Notes: generated by a model not told the origin, from the letters alone. Positions 1-6,167 are shown, counted from the first letter of the stretch. The stretch is 10,441 nt of DNA from Gammaproteobacteria bacterium (GCA_020027415.1 JAHRAW010000187.1:1-10441); one strand, 5' to 3'. Program-made: numbers and translations.

Positions 1-33
1 CGACCATTCGGTGACGGGTGGATTATACCAGCC

Positions 34-57
34 TCCCGCTTACGCGGGAATGACGGC
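34..57. repeat. Short palindromic repeat (copy 1)
   Basis: A perfect 6 bp stem, TCCCGC at 34-39 and GCGGGA at 44-49 with a TTAC loop, is followed by ATGACGG. The combination of a CCCGC/GCGGG stem and a trailing (C)ATGACGG recurs in the larger palindrome at 5163-5262 and, degraded, at 9654-9690. It lies about 130 bp beyond the end of gltA and outside any gene. It fits the widespread class of small intergenic REP-like palindromes of proteobacteria. Family membership is inferred by eye from short matches. Confidence 0.55.
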
Positions 58-95
58 ATAAAGAAAAGGGCGCGGGCTTGCGCATGGTTTGTGCG

Positions 96-118
96 AAAAA
101 TCGCTGCGGGCGATTTTT
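96..118 (-). terminator. Intrinsic terminator of gltA (bidirectional shape)
   Basis: A perfect 9 bp inverted repeat, AAAAATCGC at 96-104 and GCGATTTTT at 110-118, encloses a 5-base loop. Read on the minus strand, in the direction of gltA, it gives a hairpin ending in a run of five T, about 70 bases past the gltA stop. Because the arms are A-rich on one side and T-rich on the other, it could stop transcription from either side. The GC core of the stem is short, so efficiency is uncertain. Confidence 0.6.
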
Positions 119-188
119 GACTAAGCAGTTAGATTAGCGGCGGTTTTGCCGACGCTCCAATATGGGAGTGAAGCGGTGTTGCGTTGGG

Positions 189-1568
189 TTACTTCTTGCC
201 CCACAGCCACGACCAACTGACCTTTTTCTCGGTATGTCCGCGCCGTTCTATCGGCATGTAGTCGCGCTGTTTTTGACCTAAATACAATTGCCGCGGGCGA
301 CCGATTTTCTGGTGTTCATCCTTCAACATTTCCTTCCAGTGCGACACCCAGCCGACGGTGCGCCCGATGGCGAACATGACGGTGAACATGGAGGTCGGAA
401 AGCCCATCGCTTTCAGAATAATGCCGGAGTAGAAATCCACATTCGGATAGAGTTTCTTTTCCACAAAATACGGGTCTTCCAGGGCGATTTTTTCAAGTTC
501 CAGCGCCAACTTCAATTTGGGGTCTTCAATGCCCAGCACCTCCAGCACCTCGTGGCAGGTGTTGCGCATCACCGCGGCGCGCGGGTCGTAGTTTTTATAC
601 ACCCGATGGCCAAATCCCATCAGGCGAAACGGGTCGCTTTTGTCTTTGGCTTTGTGGATGTATTTGCCGACCTGCGCGACCGTGCCGATTTCACTCAGCA
701 TATTAAGCACCGCTTCATTGGCGCCGCCGTGCGCCGGCCCCCACAGCGAGGCGATGCCGGAAGCGATGCACGCATAGGGGTTGGCGCCGGAAGAGCCGGC
801 CAGTCGCACCGTGGAAGTGGAGGCGTTCTGTTCGTGGTCGGCGTGCAAGATTAAGATGCGGTCAATCGCCTTGCTCAGCACCGGGTTAATTTGATAGTTC
901 TCAGCCGGGTTGGAAAACATCATCTGTAGCAAGTTTTCCGAATAACTTAACTCGTTGCGCGGCAATGGAAAAGTCATGCCGAGCGAATACTTATACGCAT
1001 AGGCGCCGATGGTGGGCATTTTGGCGATCAGTCGGTGCGCCGCCAGTTGCCGTTGTTCCAGATCAGTGATGTCAATGCTGTCGTGATAAAAAGCCGACAA
1101 CGCGCCCACCACGCCGACCATAATCGCCATCGGATGCGCGTTGCGCATAAAGCCCTTGTAGAAGGAAATAAACTGGTCGTGCAACAGCGTATGGTTTTTG
1201 ATGTCGGCGTCAAACGAAACCTTCTGTTCGGGGGTGGGCAATTCGCCGTATAGCAACAGGTAGCAGGTTTCCATGAAATCGCTGTGCAACGCCAGTTGCT
1301 CAATGGAATAGCCGCGATGCAGCAACACGCCTTTTTCGCCGTCAATAAAGGTGATGTCGGATTGGCACGAAGCCGTTGAGGTGAAGCCGGGGTCGTAAGT
1401 AAGAATGCCGGTGTCGCCGTAGAGTCGCCGAATATCCATCAGCCGATTGCCCATCACGCCGGTGCGCGCCGGCAGTTGCCACGATTTGCCGGTGGCATTG
1501 TCGGTGATGGTGAACGAGTCGTCGGGCAAGGTTTGCGCCGCCGCTTTCTTCATAGGGGCTTTAGTCAT
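189..1568 (-). CDS. gltA: Citrate synthase, type I (TCA cycle entry enzyme)
   Basis: This 459-residue cytoplasmic enzyme condenses acetyl-CoA and oxaloacetate to citrate. The catalytic triad is intact: His280 in GPAHGGANEA, His321 in GFGHRVYKNYDP and Asp378 in NVDFYSG, matching E. coli His264, His305 and Asp362 with a constant offset of 16. The block LHADHEQNASTSTVR (241-255) and IGRPRQLY near the C-terminus are typical of the type I, hexameric, often NADH-sensitive form. It is about 30 residues longer than E. coli GltA, from a short N-terminal extension and a C-terminal tail ending in a tryptophan-rich basic segment (VSWSWLWGKK). The ATG at 1568 has an AGGA ribosome-binding site 7 bases upstream. 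It appears monocistronic, with its own promoter at about 1596-1624 and a terminator at 96-118. Confidence 0.98.
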   Translation of the reverse strand: MTKAPMKKAAAQTLPDDSFTITDNATGKSWQLPARTGVMGNRLMDIRRLYGDTGILTYDPGFTSTASCQSDITFIDGEKGVLLHRGYSIEQLALHSDFMETCYLLLYGELPTPEQKVSFDADIKNHTLLHDQFISFYKGFMRNAHPMAIMVGVVGALSAFYHDSIDITDLEQRQLAAHRLIAKMPTIGAYAYKYSLGMTFPLPRNELSYSENLLQMMFSNPAENYQINPVLSKAIDRILILHADHEQNASTSTVRLAGSSGANPYACIASGIASLWGPAHGGANEAVLNMLSEIGTVAQVGKYIHKAKDKSDPFRLMGFGHRVYKNYDPRAAVMRNTCHEVLEVLGIEDPKLKLALELEKIALEDPYFVEKKLYPNVDFYSGIILKAMGFPTSMFTVMFAIGRTVGWVSHWKEMLKDEHQKIGRPRQLYLGQKQRDYMPIERRGHTEKKVSWSWLWGKK

Positions 1569-1575
1569 GGGAAAA

Positions 1576-1579
1576 TCCT
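1576..1579 (-). promoter_or_regulatory. gltA ribosome-binding site
   Basis: On the minus strand AGGA lies 7 bases before the ATG at 1568. This supports that ATG over the internal Met6 of the same protein. Confidence 0.6.
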
Positions 1580-1595
1580 GTTAAATCGGTTGCCC

Positions 1596-1624
1596 ACAAT
1601 AGCCGAATTGGCGGCGCCTGGCAA
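1596..1624 (-). promoter_or_regulatory. Sigma70-type promoter of gltA
   Basis: Read on the minus strand, TTGCCA (1619-1624, 5 of 6 to the TTGACA consensus) is followed by exactly 17 bases and TATTGT (1596-1601, 4 of 6 to TATAAT). It sits in the 103 bp gap between the dacB stop and the gltA start and would give a leader of roughly 20 bases. No clear terminator for dacB was seen in the same gap, so some read-through from dacB is possible. Confidence 0.6.
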
Positions 1625-1671
1625 GCCGACATGTGCACCCCAGCCGCCCCCGCCGTCGCCAGTCTCCAGCC

Positions 1672-3153
1672 TCACTGCTGATACACCCAGCGCAACACCG
1701 CATCCTGCATCTCATTGCCGTTCCACAGATTGACCGCGCGCGAATCCAATATCATCACCACGTTGTAATAACGCCCACTGCGCGCATGCACATAGCCGGC
1801 CATGCTGCGCACGCCGTTGATGAGCCCAGTTTTCAGGCGCGCGCGTCCGCGCAACGGGGAGTCGGACAAGCGGCTGCGCATGGTGCCGTCCAGCGCGGCT
1901 AACGACAGCGATGACACAAACTCAGGGGAATAAGTGCTGCGCCAGCCATGCGCCAACAACGCGGACAAGCCGCTTGCCGTGGCGCGCGTTTTCCGCGACA
2001 GCCCGGAGCCGTTTGCCAACACCAACCCGGGCATGCCGATGCGCTTGGCGGACAGCCATTTTTTAATGGCGGCGGCGCCGGCTTCTACGGTGCCAATTTG
2101 GCGGTCGGATTCCGCGCCGATGGTCAATAACAACTGGCGGGACATGACGTTATTGCTGAATTTGTTGATGCCGGTGATGATATCGGCGAGCGGTTCGGAG
2201 TCTCGCGTTAGCAATAGTTGCGCGCTTGCGGGGGTGGTGGCGACGCGGTTGCCGAGGGCAAGGTTGCCGCCCATGGCGCGCCACAAAGCGGTGAACAAGC
2301 GATGCGTGTATTCAGGGTTGGGCAACAGACTGCGGGCGATGGAATGCGCGCCGCAACGCCGGCGATACACGCCGTCAAAATTCACCGTCAGGTTGTCACC
2401 CGCAAGATTGTCACCCGCATGGATGATGCGATACGACCAACCGGCGTTGCGATTGAGACACCTGCCGCCGCCGGCAACGAGGCGGTTGACGATCTGCAAA
2501 CCCGCCAGCGGCGGCTCGGCGGTCACGCGGATTTGTTTGCCATGCGGCGTTAGCACGAAATTGGTGGCGGAAAAATTGGTCAGCGCCGCATCCGCGCCGA
2601 CGTTGTATAAACGCTGCGCTTTGCCGTCAAACGCTCCGCGGTCATGCACTTGCGGCGCGAAGTGAGAATTGTCAATCACCAACCGCCCTTTGATATCCCG
2701 CAGACCGTGTTGTCGCAGCGCGAGGACATGTTCCAGCAGCCGTTCCACGCTGAGAAACGGGTCGCCGCCGCCGCGCAGAATCAAATCGCCGTGCAGCGCG
2801 CCATCCACAATCATCCCGTCGGTGAGATAAGCGGTTTGCCAGAGGTAGTGCGGACCCAGCAGTTCAAGGGCGGCCAAAGTGGTCAATAATTTAATGACCG
2901 AAGCCGGATTGCGCGGAACATGGGCGTTGATGCTCAGCAACGGCGCGCGCTCCGCCGCGCCCATGGCGCGCTCCATTTCGGTAACCTCCAGACTCAGCGC
3001 CGCGCGTGGAATGCGGTGCTGCGCCAATAATTCGGCAATCGGTTTGGGCAACGCATCATCGGCGGCGGCAAAGATGGATGCGCTCAGCAGCAAGCCGCCG
3101 CATATCATTACCCGCGCCGCCACCGCGCGCCCATAGCGCGCCCGCGCACTCAT
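1672..3153 (-). CDS. dacB: D-alanyl-D-alanine carboxypeptidase/endopeptidase, PBP4 type (peptidase S13)
   Basis: A periplasmic penicillin-binding protein that removes the terminal D-Ala of peptidoglycan stem peptides and/or cuts D-Ala-mDAP crosslinks. Counted from the ATG at 3153 it has 493 residues, close to the roughly 480 of E. coli DacB. All three active-site motifs are present in order: SVIK (Ser85, Lys88), SNN (333-335) and KTG (441-443). The long gap between the first and second motifs holds the inserted domains typical of the S13 family. The first 30 or so residues form a signal peptide: an arginine-rich start, a hydrophobic core ICGGLLLSASIFAAA, and likely cleavage near AAADD. The frame stays open to 3354, but that would put 67 residues before the signal peptide and overlap the divergent gene, so 3153 is preferred. 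No clear Shine-Dalgarno precedes it. An AGDNL-AGDNL tandem duplication lies at residues 246-255. Confidence 0.93.
   Translation of the reverse strand: MSARARYGRAVAARVMICGGLLLSASIFAAADDALPKPIAELLAQHRIPRAALSLEVTEMERAMGAAERAPLLSINAHVPRNPASVIKLLTTLAALELLGPHYLWQTAYLTDGMIVDGALHGDLILRGGGDPFLSVERLLEHVLALRQHGLRDIKGRLVIDNSHFAPQVHDRGAFDGKAQRLYNVGADAALTNFSATNFVLTPHGKQIRVTAEPPLAGLQIVNRLVAGGGRCLNRNAGWSYRIIHAGDNLAGDNLTVNFDGVYRRRCGAHSIARSLLPNPEYTHRLFTALWRAMGGNLALGNRVATTPASAQLLLTRDSEPLADIITGINKFSNNVMSRQLLLTIGAESDRQIGTVEAGAAAIKKWLSAKRIGMPGLVLANGSGLSRKTRATASGLSALLAHGWRSTYSPEFVSSLSLAALDGTMRSRLSDSPLRGRARLKTGLINGVRSMAGYVHARSGRYYNVVMILDSRAVNLWNGNEMQDAVLRWVYQQ
2393..2419. repeat. 15 bp in-frame tandem duplication inside dacB
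   Basis: The 12-mer TTGTCACCCGCA occurs at 2393-2404 and again at 2408-2419, a 15 bp period. In the protein this reads AGDNL twice in a row (residues 246-255 from the 3153 start). It keeps the frame and lies far from the catalytic motifs. Confidence 0.85.
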
Positions 3154-3241
3154 CGGCAAAATGGGTTGCTTAAAATGAACACCTGAAGCATCCTCAGCCG
3201 GCTTGCCGGCCATGCCCACCAGCGCGCCAAGTTCGGCTTGC

Positions 3242-3295
3242 GCATGCGGACGCCAAGCCGTGGTAACATGCGCATTGGCATGCGGACTCCAGCCG
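3242..3295. promoter_or_regulatory. Divergent intergenic region with repeated GCATGCGGAC words
   Basis: The 176 bp between dacB (minus) and the DUF1820 gene (plus) must carry signals for both. I find no convincing -35/-10 pair in either direction. What stands out is GCATGCGGAC at 3242-3251 and again at 3278-3287, with similar flanks (CCAAGCCG and CCAGCCG), and CATGCGCAT between them. A regulator site is possible, but the words could equally be remnants of a small duplication. Confidence 0.25.
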
Positions 3296-3329
3296 CCCAC
3301 ACTCGCTTCTTCTTTTCGGCATTTTATCC

Positions 3330-3713
3330 ATGGCAAACCGAACGCAAAGCCCATCCCGGCGCGCCGCGAAAATTTACAAAATTCAGTTCAACAGCCATGG
3401 GCAATTATACGAGTTGTATGCGCGCGAAGTATCGCAGAGCAACATGCTCGCCTTCATTGAAGTGGCGGACATTATTTTCGGCGAAAAATCAAAATTAGTG
3501 GTGGACCCGACCGAAGAACGATTGAAAGCGGAATTCAGCCAAGTCAGCCGCACCTATATTCCGTTGCATTCGGTGGTGCGGATTGACGAAGTGGAAAAAG
3601 AAGGCGTCAACAAAATCATCGACTCGCCGGCGGCGGCGACAACCAGCGGCGCGACCAATATCACGCCTTTCCCGCTCTCGCCGCTATCGTCGCTGCAACC
3701 CAAAAAAGATTAA
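3330..3713 (+). CDS. DUF1820 family protein, function unknown
   Basis: A small soluble 127-residue protein. The core, about residues 14-97 (IYKIQF, LYELYAREVSQSNMLAFIEV, FGEKSKLVVDPTEERLKAEF, RTYIPLHSVVRIDEVEKEG), matches what I recall of DUF1820, a short family of conserved gammaproteobacterial proteins with no assigned role. Typical features are the SQSxM segment, the VDPxEExLKxEF segment and RIDEVEKEG. The last 30 residues (AAATTSGATN to PKKD) are low-complexity, rich in Ala, Ser, Thr and Pro, and probably disordered. There is no signal peptide or membrane segment. The ATG at 3330 is the only reasonable start, since the next Met is residue 39 inside the conserved core, yet it has no visible Shine-Dalgarno. 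It is divergent from dacB and convergent with msrA, so it is probably its own transcription unit. Confidence 0.87.
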   Translation: MANRTQSPSRRAAKIYKIQFNSHGQLYELYAREVSQSNMLAFIEVADIIFGEKSKLVVDPTEERLKAEFSQVSRTYIPLHSVVRIDEVEKEGVNKIIDSPAAATTSGATNITPFPLSPLSSLQPKKD

Positions 3714-3714
3714 C

Positions 3715-3730
3715 GCCGCAAAGTTGCGGC
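3715..3730. terminator. Hairpin between convergent DUF1820 gene and msrA
   Basis: A perfect 7 bp inverted repeat, GCCGCAA at 3715-3721 and TTGCGGC at 3724-3730, starts 2 bases after the DUF1820 stop, in the 60 bp gap before the msrA stop. It has no T-run on either side, so it may protect 3' ends rather than act as a classic intrinsic terminator. Confidence 0.4.
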
Positions 3731-3773
3731 AACGCCGCCCGCCGCCGTATAGCAAGCGCCGAACCGAAACCAA

Positions 3774-4358
3774 CTACCCAAAACTAACGCCGGTGCCGCC
3801 AAGTCCGCAGTAGCCGTGCGGATTTTTTGCCAAGTATTGCTGGTGCGCGGCTTCGGCATAATAAAAAGTCGGCGCGGGCATGATTTCGGTGGTGATTGCG
3901 CCGTAGCCGGCGGCGCTGAGTTGGGCTTGATACGAATCTTTGGATTGCGCCGCCAGTTTCAACTGCGCGCCGCCATGCGTATACACCGCCGAGCGATATT
4001 GGCTGCCCTGGTCGTTGCCCTGGCGCATGCCCTGCGTGGGGTCGTGCGATTCCCAGAACACGCGCAACAACTCCGCATAGTTGATTTGCGCGGCGTCATA
4101 CACCACCAACACCGCTTCGGCGTGCCCGCTCTGCCCGCCGCAAACTTGCGCGTAGGTCGGCTCGGCGGTATGCCCGCCGACATAGCCGACCGCGGTGGTA
4201 TGCACGCCGCGCAGTTGCCAATAAATGCGCTCCGCCCCCCAAAAGCAACCAAGCGCGAACAGCGCGGTCTCCAACCGGTGCGCAAAGGGTGCGCGCAACG
4301 GGTTGCCGGTTACCGCATGCAATTCAGGCAACGCGGGCGACGCAGTCGACTCAGGCAA
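3774..4358 (-). CDS. msrA: Peptide-methionine (S)-S-oxide reductase
   Basis: A cytoplasmic repair enzyme of 194 residues that reduces methionine-S-sulfoxide in proteins and free methionine, recycled by thioredoxin. The catalytic motif GCFWGAE holds Cys38. The family blocks GYVGGHTAEPTYAQVCGGQSGHAEAV (in part, residues 59 on), FWESHDPTQGMRQGNDQGSQYRS and FYYAEAAHQQYLAKNPHGYCGLGG are all present. Cys184 in GYCG is the likely resolving cysteine. The extra C-terminal cysteine of the E. coli enzyme is replaced (GVSFG), leaving Cys38, Cys73 and Cys184. The start is a TTG at 4358: no in-frame ATG exists before residue 111, an in-frame stop lies at 4365-4367, and GGTGAT, a perfect match to the anti-Shine-Dalgarno, sits 5 bases upstream. 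It is second in an operon, beginning 6 bases after the stop of the membrane-protein gene. Confidence 0.97.
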   Translation of the reverse strand: MPESTASPALPELHAVTGNPLRAPFAHRLETALFALGCFWGAERIYWQLRGVHTTAVGYVGGHTAEPTYAQVCGGQSGHAEAVLVVYDAAQINYAELLRVFWESHDPTQGMRQGNDQGSQYRSAVYTHGGAQLKLAAQSKDSYQAQLSAAGYGAITTEIMPAPTFYYAEAAHQQYLAKNPHGYCGLGGTGVSFG

Positions 4359-4363
4359 GGCGT

Positions 4364-4369
4364 ATCACC
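4364..4369 (-). promoter_or_regulatory. msrA ribosome-binding site overlapping the upstream stop codon
   Basis: On the minus strand GGTGAT (4364-4369) lies 5 bases before the TTG at 4358 and contains the TGA stop (4365-4367) of the preceding gene. This arrangement favours translational coupling and is the main support for the TTG start. Confidence 0.55.
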
Positions 4370-4997
4370 ATGGCAATATGTTCATCAACTTTTGCCAAGT
4401 CAGGAATAACTTTTGCAAAGTCAGGAATTGATCGTAGCGATGACCGTAGCCGACCATGCACAACAACATCGGCACCGACAGCACGGTGTTAGTGCGCGAA
4501 GCGATGAAGGCGATCTTTTTGGCGGCCGCTTTCTGCGCGTCGGTGGCGTCCACCAAGCCCAGCACTTTCTTCTGGTTGGGCCAAATCAGCCCCCACACAT
4601 TGAGTAGCATAATGGTGCCGAGCCACGCGCCCACGCCGATCACGGTAACGCCGCTGGTGGCGAAAAAGTGGGTGGAGAAGCCGCCGACATAATGCAACGC
4701 CATCGCGCCGGTCAGCCAAGTCGCCACCGCGCTCCAGCGAAACCACCACAGCGCGCGCGGCGCGACATATTTGCCGATGGCAGCCGGACCCGGTCCGCCG
4801 CTATCGGCGGTGGCGTCGGCAAGCGCCGGCACGTGCACAAAATTGAAGTAATACAGCAGCCCAATCCAAGTGATGCCCGCCAGCACATGCAGCCAAACCA
4901 CAAACGCGCTACTTGCCAAGTTGGTGAAAAATGCCAGCGCAATCGCCAGCACAAAGCCGCAGATGAGGGTGCCACGGACGGATTGTAAAAGTTTCAT
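4365..4997 (-). CDS. Membrane protein of the PuuD / urate-oxidase N-terminal type
   Basis: A 210-residue integral membrane protein. Hydrophobic segments lie at about residues 10-25, 31-52, 84-103, 113-138 and 162-184. The segment WLHVLAGITWIGLLYYFNFVHVPAL (in part, from residue 35), with its conserved His37, together with RALWWFRWSA and LLNVWGLIWPNQKKVLG, resembles the N-terminal membrane domain of urate hydroxylase PuuD (DUF989 / Urate_ox_N). The cytochrome c part of full PuuD is absent, and no purine genes lie nearby, so urate oxidation should not be assumed. An electron-transfer or haem-linked role is only a guess. The ATG at 4997 has GGAG 6 bases upstream and is preferred over an in-frame TTG at 5054. 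The C-terminus carries a seven-residue tandem duplication. It leads an operon with msrA. Confidence 0.75.
   Translation of the reverse strand: MKLLQSVRGTLICGFVLAIALAFFTNLASSAFVVWLHVLAGITWIGLLYYFNFVHVPALADATADSGGPGPAAIGKYVAPRALWWFRWSAVATWLTGAMALHYVGGFSTHFFATSGVTVIGVGAWLGTIMLLNVWGLIWPNQKKVLGLVDATDAQKAAAKKIAFIASRTNTVLSVPMLLCMVGYGHRYDQFLTLQKLFLTWQKLMNILPW
4387..4428. repeat. 21 bp in-frame tandem duplication at the end of the PuuD-type gene
   Basis: Positions 4387-4407 and 4408-4428 are the same 21-mer with a single mismatch (C at 4396, A at 4417). The encoded protein reads FLTLQKL then FLTWQKL (residues 191-204), just before the C-terminus MNILPW. The near-identity suggests a recent slip or duplication. 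Confidence 0.92.
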
Positions 4998-5003
4998 AGC
5001 AGA

Positions 5004-5007
5004 CTCC
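5004..5007 (-). promoter_or_regulatory. Ribosome-binding site that fixes the PuuD-type start
   Basis: On the minus strand GGAG lies 6 bases before the ATG at 4997. This rules in that ATG over the upstream TTG at 5054, which would add 19 residues encoded by the pyrimidine-rich leader. Confidence 0.65.
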
Positions 5008-5083
5008 GGAAGTGAAAAAGAGAGAGTAAAAAACAAGAGAAACAGGAGACACAAGTCATTAAATCAGCGAATCAAGCCATCCC

Positions 5084-5112
5084 AGCATACCCCCGCCGCG
5101 CGCCGATTGCAA
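5084..5112 (-). promoter_or_regulatory. Candidate promoter of the PuuD-type/msrA operon
   Basis: On the minus strand TTGCAA (5107-5112) is followed by 17 bases and TATGCT (5084-5089), each 4 of 6 to the sigma70 consensus. It would give a leader of about 80 bases. Most of that leader, from about 5010 to 5055, is a C/T-rich run in the mRNA. Confidence 0.4.
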
Positions 5113-5162
5113 TAACGATTTTGCACACGGACGCCCCAGCCATTCCCCGCCCAGCCTACCCG

Positions 5163-5262
5163 CGTCATGCCCGCGATCGGTTAAGCGGGAATCTCCTTAG
5201 AAAAGCCTGAAAGAGGAGATTCCAGATCAAAAGACTGCGGGCATGACGGTTCTGGCATGACG
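5163..5262. repeat. Large nested palindrome (repeat copy 2)
   Basis: The outer arms CGTCATGCCCGC (5163-5174) and GCGGGCATGACG (5237-5248) are perfect 12 bp inverted repeats. The inner arms GGAATCTCCT (5188-5197) and AGGAGATTCC (5214-5223) are a second perfect 10 bp pair, leaving a loop of 16 bases. GCATGACGG recurs directly at 5254-5262. The element sits 25 bp beyond the stop of the YkgJ-type gene and upstream of the PuuD-type operon. It can form a long hairpin in RNA and may act as a 3' end or processing structure; there is no T-run. The CCCGC/GCGGG and CATGACGG words link it to copies 1 and 3. Confidence 0.85.
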
Positions 5263-5273
5263 GCACTATTTAA

Positions 5274-6167
5274 TCAAGCCATCGGCTCTGGCGTATCTTT
5301 CGCCGCGCGCGCGAGTTTTTTTGCCAACCGCGCCGCGCGCGCATTGGGTTTTAGCGCAAGGCTCAGTTCTCCAAACAAAACTTGTTTGAGGAAACGGAAG
5401 GCGAATAGCAGCAGTTGGTCTTCGTCCGCCAACAACGCGCGCCGTTCGGCCGGTGGTAGGTCAAACACTTCGGCGAAGCCGTCGCCGGTGATGAACTTGC
5501 GGAAGTTATCCAGGTCGTAACTGCACATATCAAACAATTGCAACGAGCGCGCGCTGGGCTTGCCGACCGTGGGTCCGGAGGAGCGTTTTTTTAGAATAAT
5601 ATCGCGCCACTCACGATTCATATCATCGTATTTTTCAAGCCCTTGTTCTTGCCGATATTGGCTGACGGTGAGGCTGCGCGGCTCGTAGTGACCTTTGCAA
5701 TGCGATTCTTTAACCATGAAATAAATTTCTTCCACCGCCGGCGCCGCCCCCGCCGCCGTCTCCTCAGCGCGCGCGGCGCGACGCACGCCCATGCAACCGA
5801 GCGCATAATAGCGGCACGCGCTGGGGCGGTCGGTATAAACCCCGCAGCCGGACTCGGTGAGAAACACGCATTCGTTAGCGCCAGGCTTGGTTGCCATCTT
5901 TAAGCCCGGCATGTCGTGGGCGTCCATCGGATAGGGCAGCGTATAGCGATTAACCCACTGCGATGAAGTCAAGCCGGCGCGCCGTTTCAGCCGCACAATG
6001 TCGTACGGCAGCAAGGTGATATCTATATTCTTGCAACAGGCGTTGAAACACGACACCCCTTTATGGCAGTTAAACTGGAATTCGCTATCGGCGCGCAACT
6101 CCACCGGTTCAACCGGACTTTGCCACGGGATTTCGTGTTTGATATTTTTCAGGTCGTCAAGTGCCAT
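5274..6167 (-). CDS. YkgJ-type cysteine-cluster (zinc/iron-chelating) protein
   Basis: A 297-residue, probably cytoplasmic protein. The N-terminal half has the cysteine-cluster pattern of the YkgJ / CxxCxxCC family: Cys34, Cys40 and the pair Cys44-Cys45 in NCHKGVSCFNACC, then Cys100, Cys108 and Cys118 in ECVFLTESGCGVYTDRPSACR, with Cys125 and Cys157 further on. The family is thought to bind zinc or an iron-sulfur centre, and no reaction is established. Residues 129-145 are an Ala/Glu-rich linker. The C-terminal half, after about residue 180, has no motif I recognise and ends in a basic Lys/Arg/Ala-rich stretch. The ATG at 6167 has AGGA 5 bases upstream; a GTG at 6200 would add 11 residues without such support. 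It is divergent from glmU, and the 3' end faces the palindrome at 5163-5262. Confidence 0.85.
   Translation of the reverse strand: MALDDLKNIKHEIPWQSPVEPVELRADSEFQFNCHKGVSCFNACCKNIDITLLPYDIVRLKRRAGLTSSQWVNRYTLPYPMDAHDMPGLKMATKPGANECVFLTESGCGVYTDRPSACRYYALGCMGVRRAARAEETAAGAAPAVEEIYFMVKESHCKGHYEPRSLTVSQYRQEQGLEKYDDMNREWRDIILKKRSSGPTVGKPSARSLQLFDMCSYDLDNFRKFITGDGFAEVFDLPPAERRALLADEDQLLLFAFRFLKQVLFGELSLALKPNARAARLAKKLARAAKDTPEPMA

Noticed and set aside
136..156. Second hairpin (AGCGGCGG / CCGACGCT) downstream of gltA
   Set aside because: The stem has a mismatch and no T-run; the hairpin at 96-118 is a better terminator.
288..854. Plus-strand frame antisense to gltA
   Set aside because: His/Arg/Gly-rich shadow of citrate synthase with no motif.
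1934..2665. Long plus-strand frame antisense to dacB
   Set aside because: Arg/Pro/Ala-rich composition typical of a GC-rich shadow frame; the opposite strand holds intact PBP4 motifs.
3154..3354. N-terminal extension of dacB up to 3354
   Set aside because: It would place 67 residues before a clear signal peptide and overlap the divergent DUF1820 gene. The extension shows no protein-like conservation.
3816..4409. Long plus-strand frame antisense to msrA
   Set aside because: It mirrors msrA codons and has no recognisable domain or ribosome-binding site; msrA is unambiguous.
4998..5054. PuuD-type gene starting at TTG 5054
   Set aside because: The added residues come from the pyrimidine-rich leader, and the ATG at 4997 has a well-spaced GGAG.
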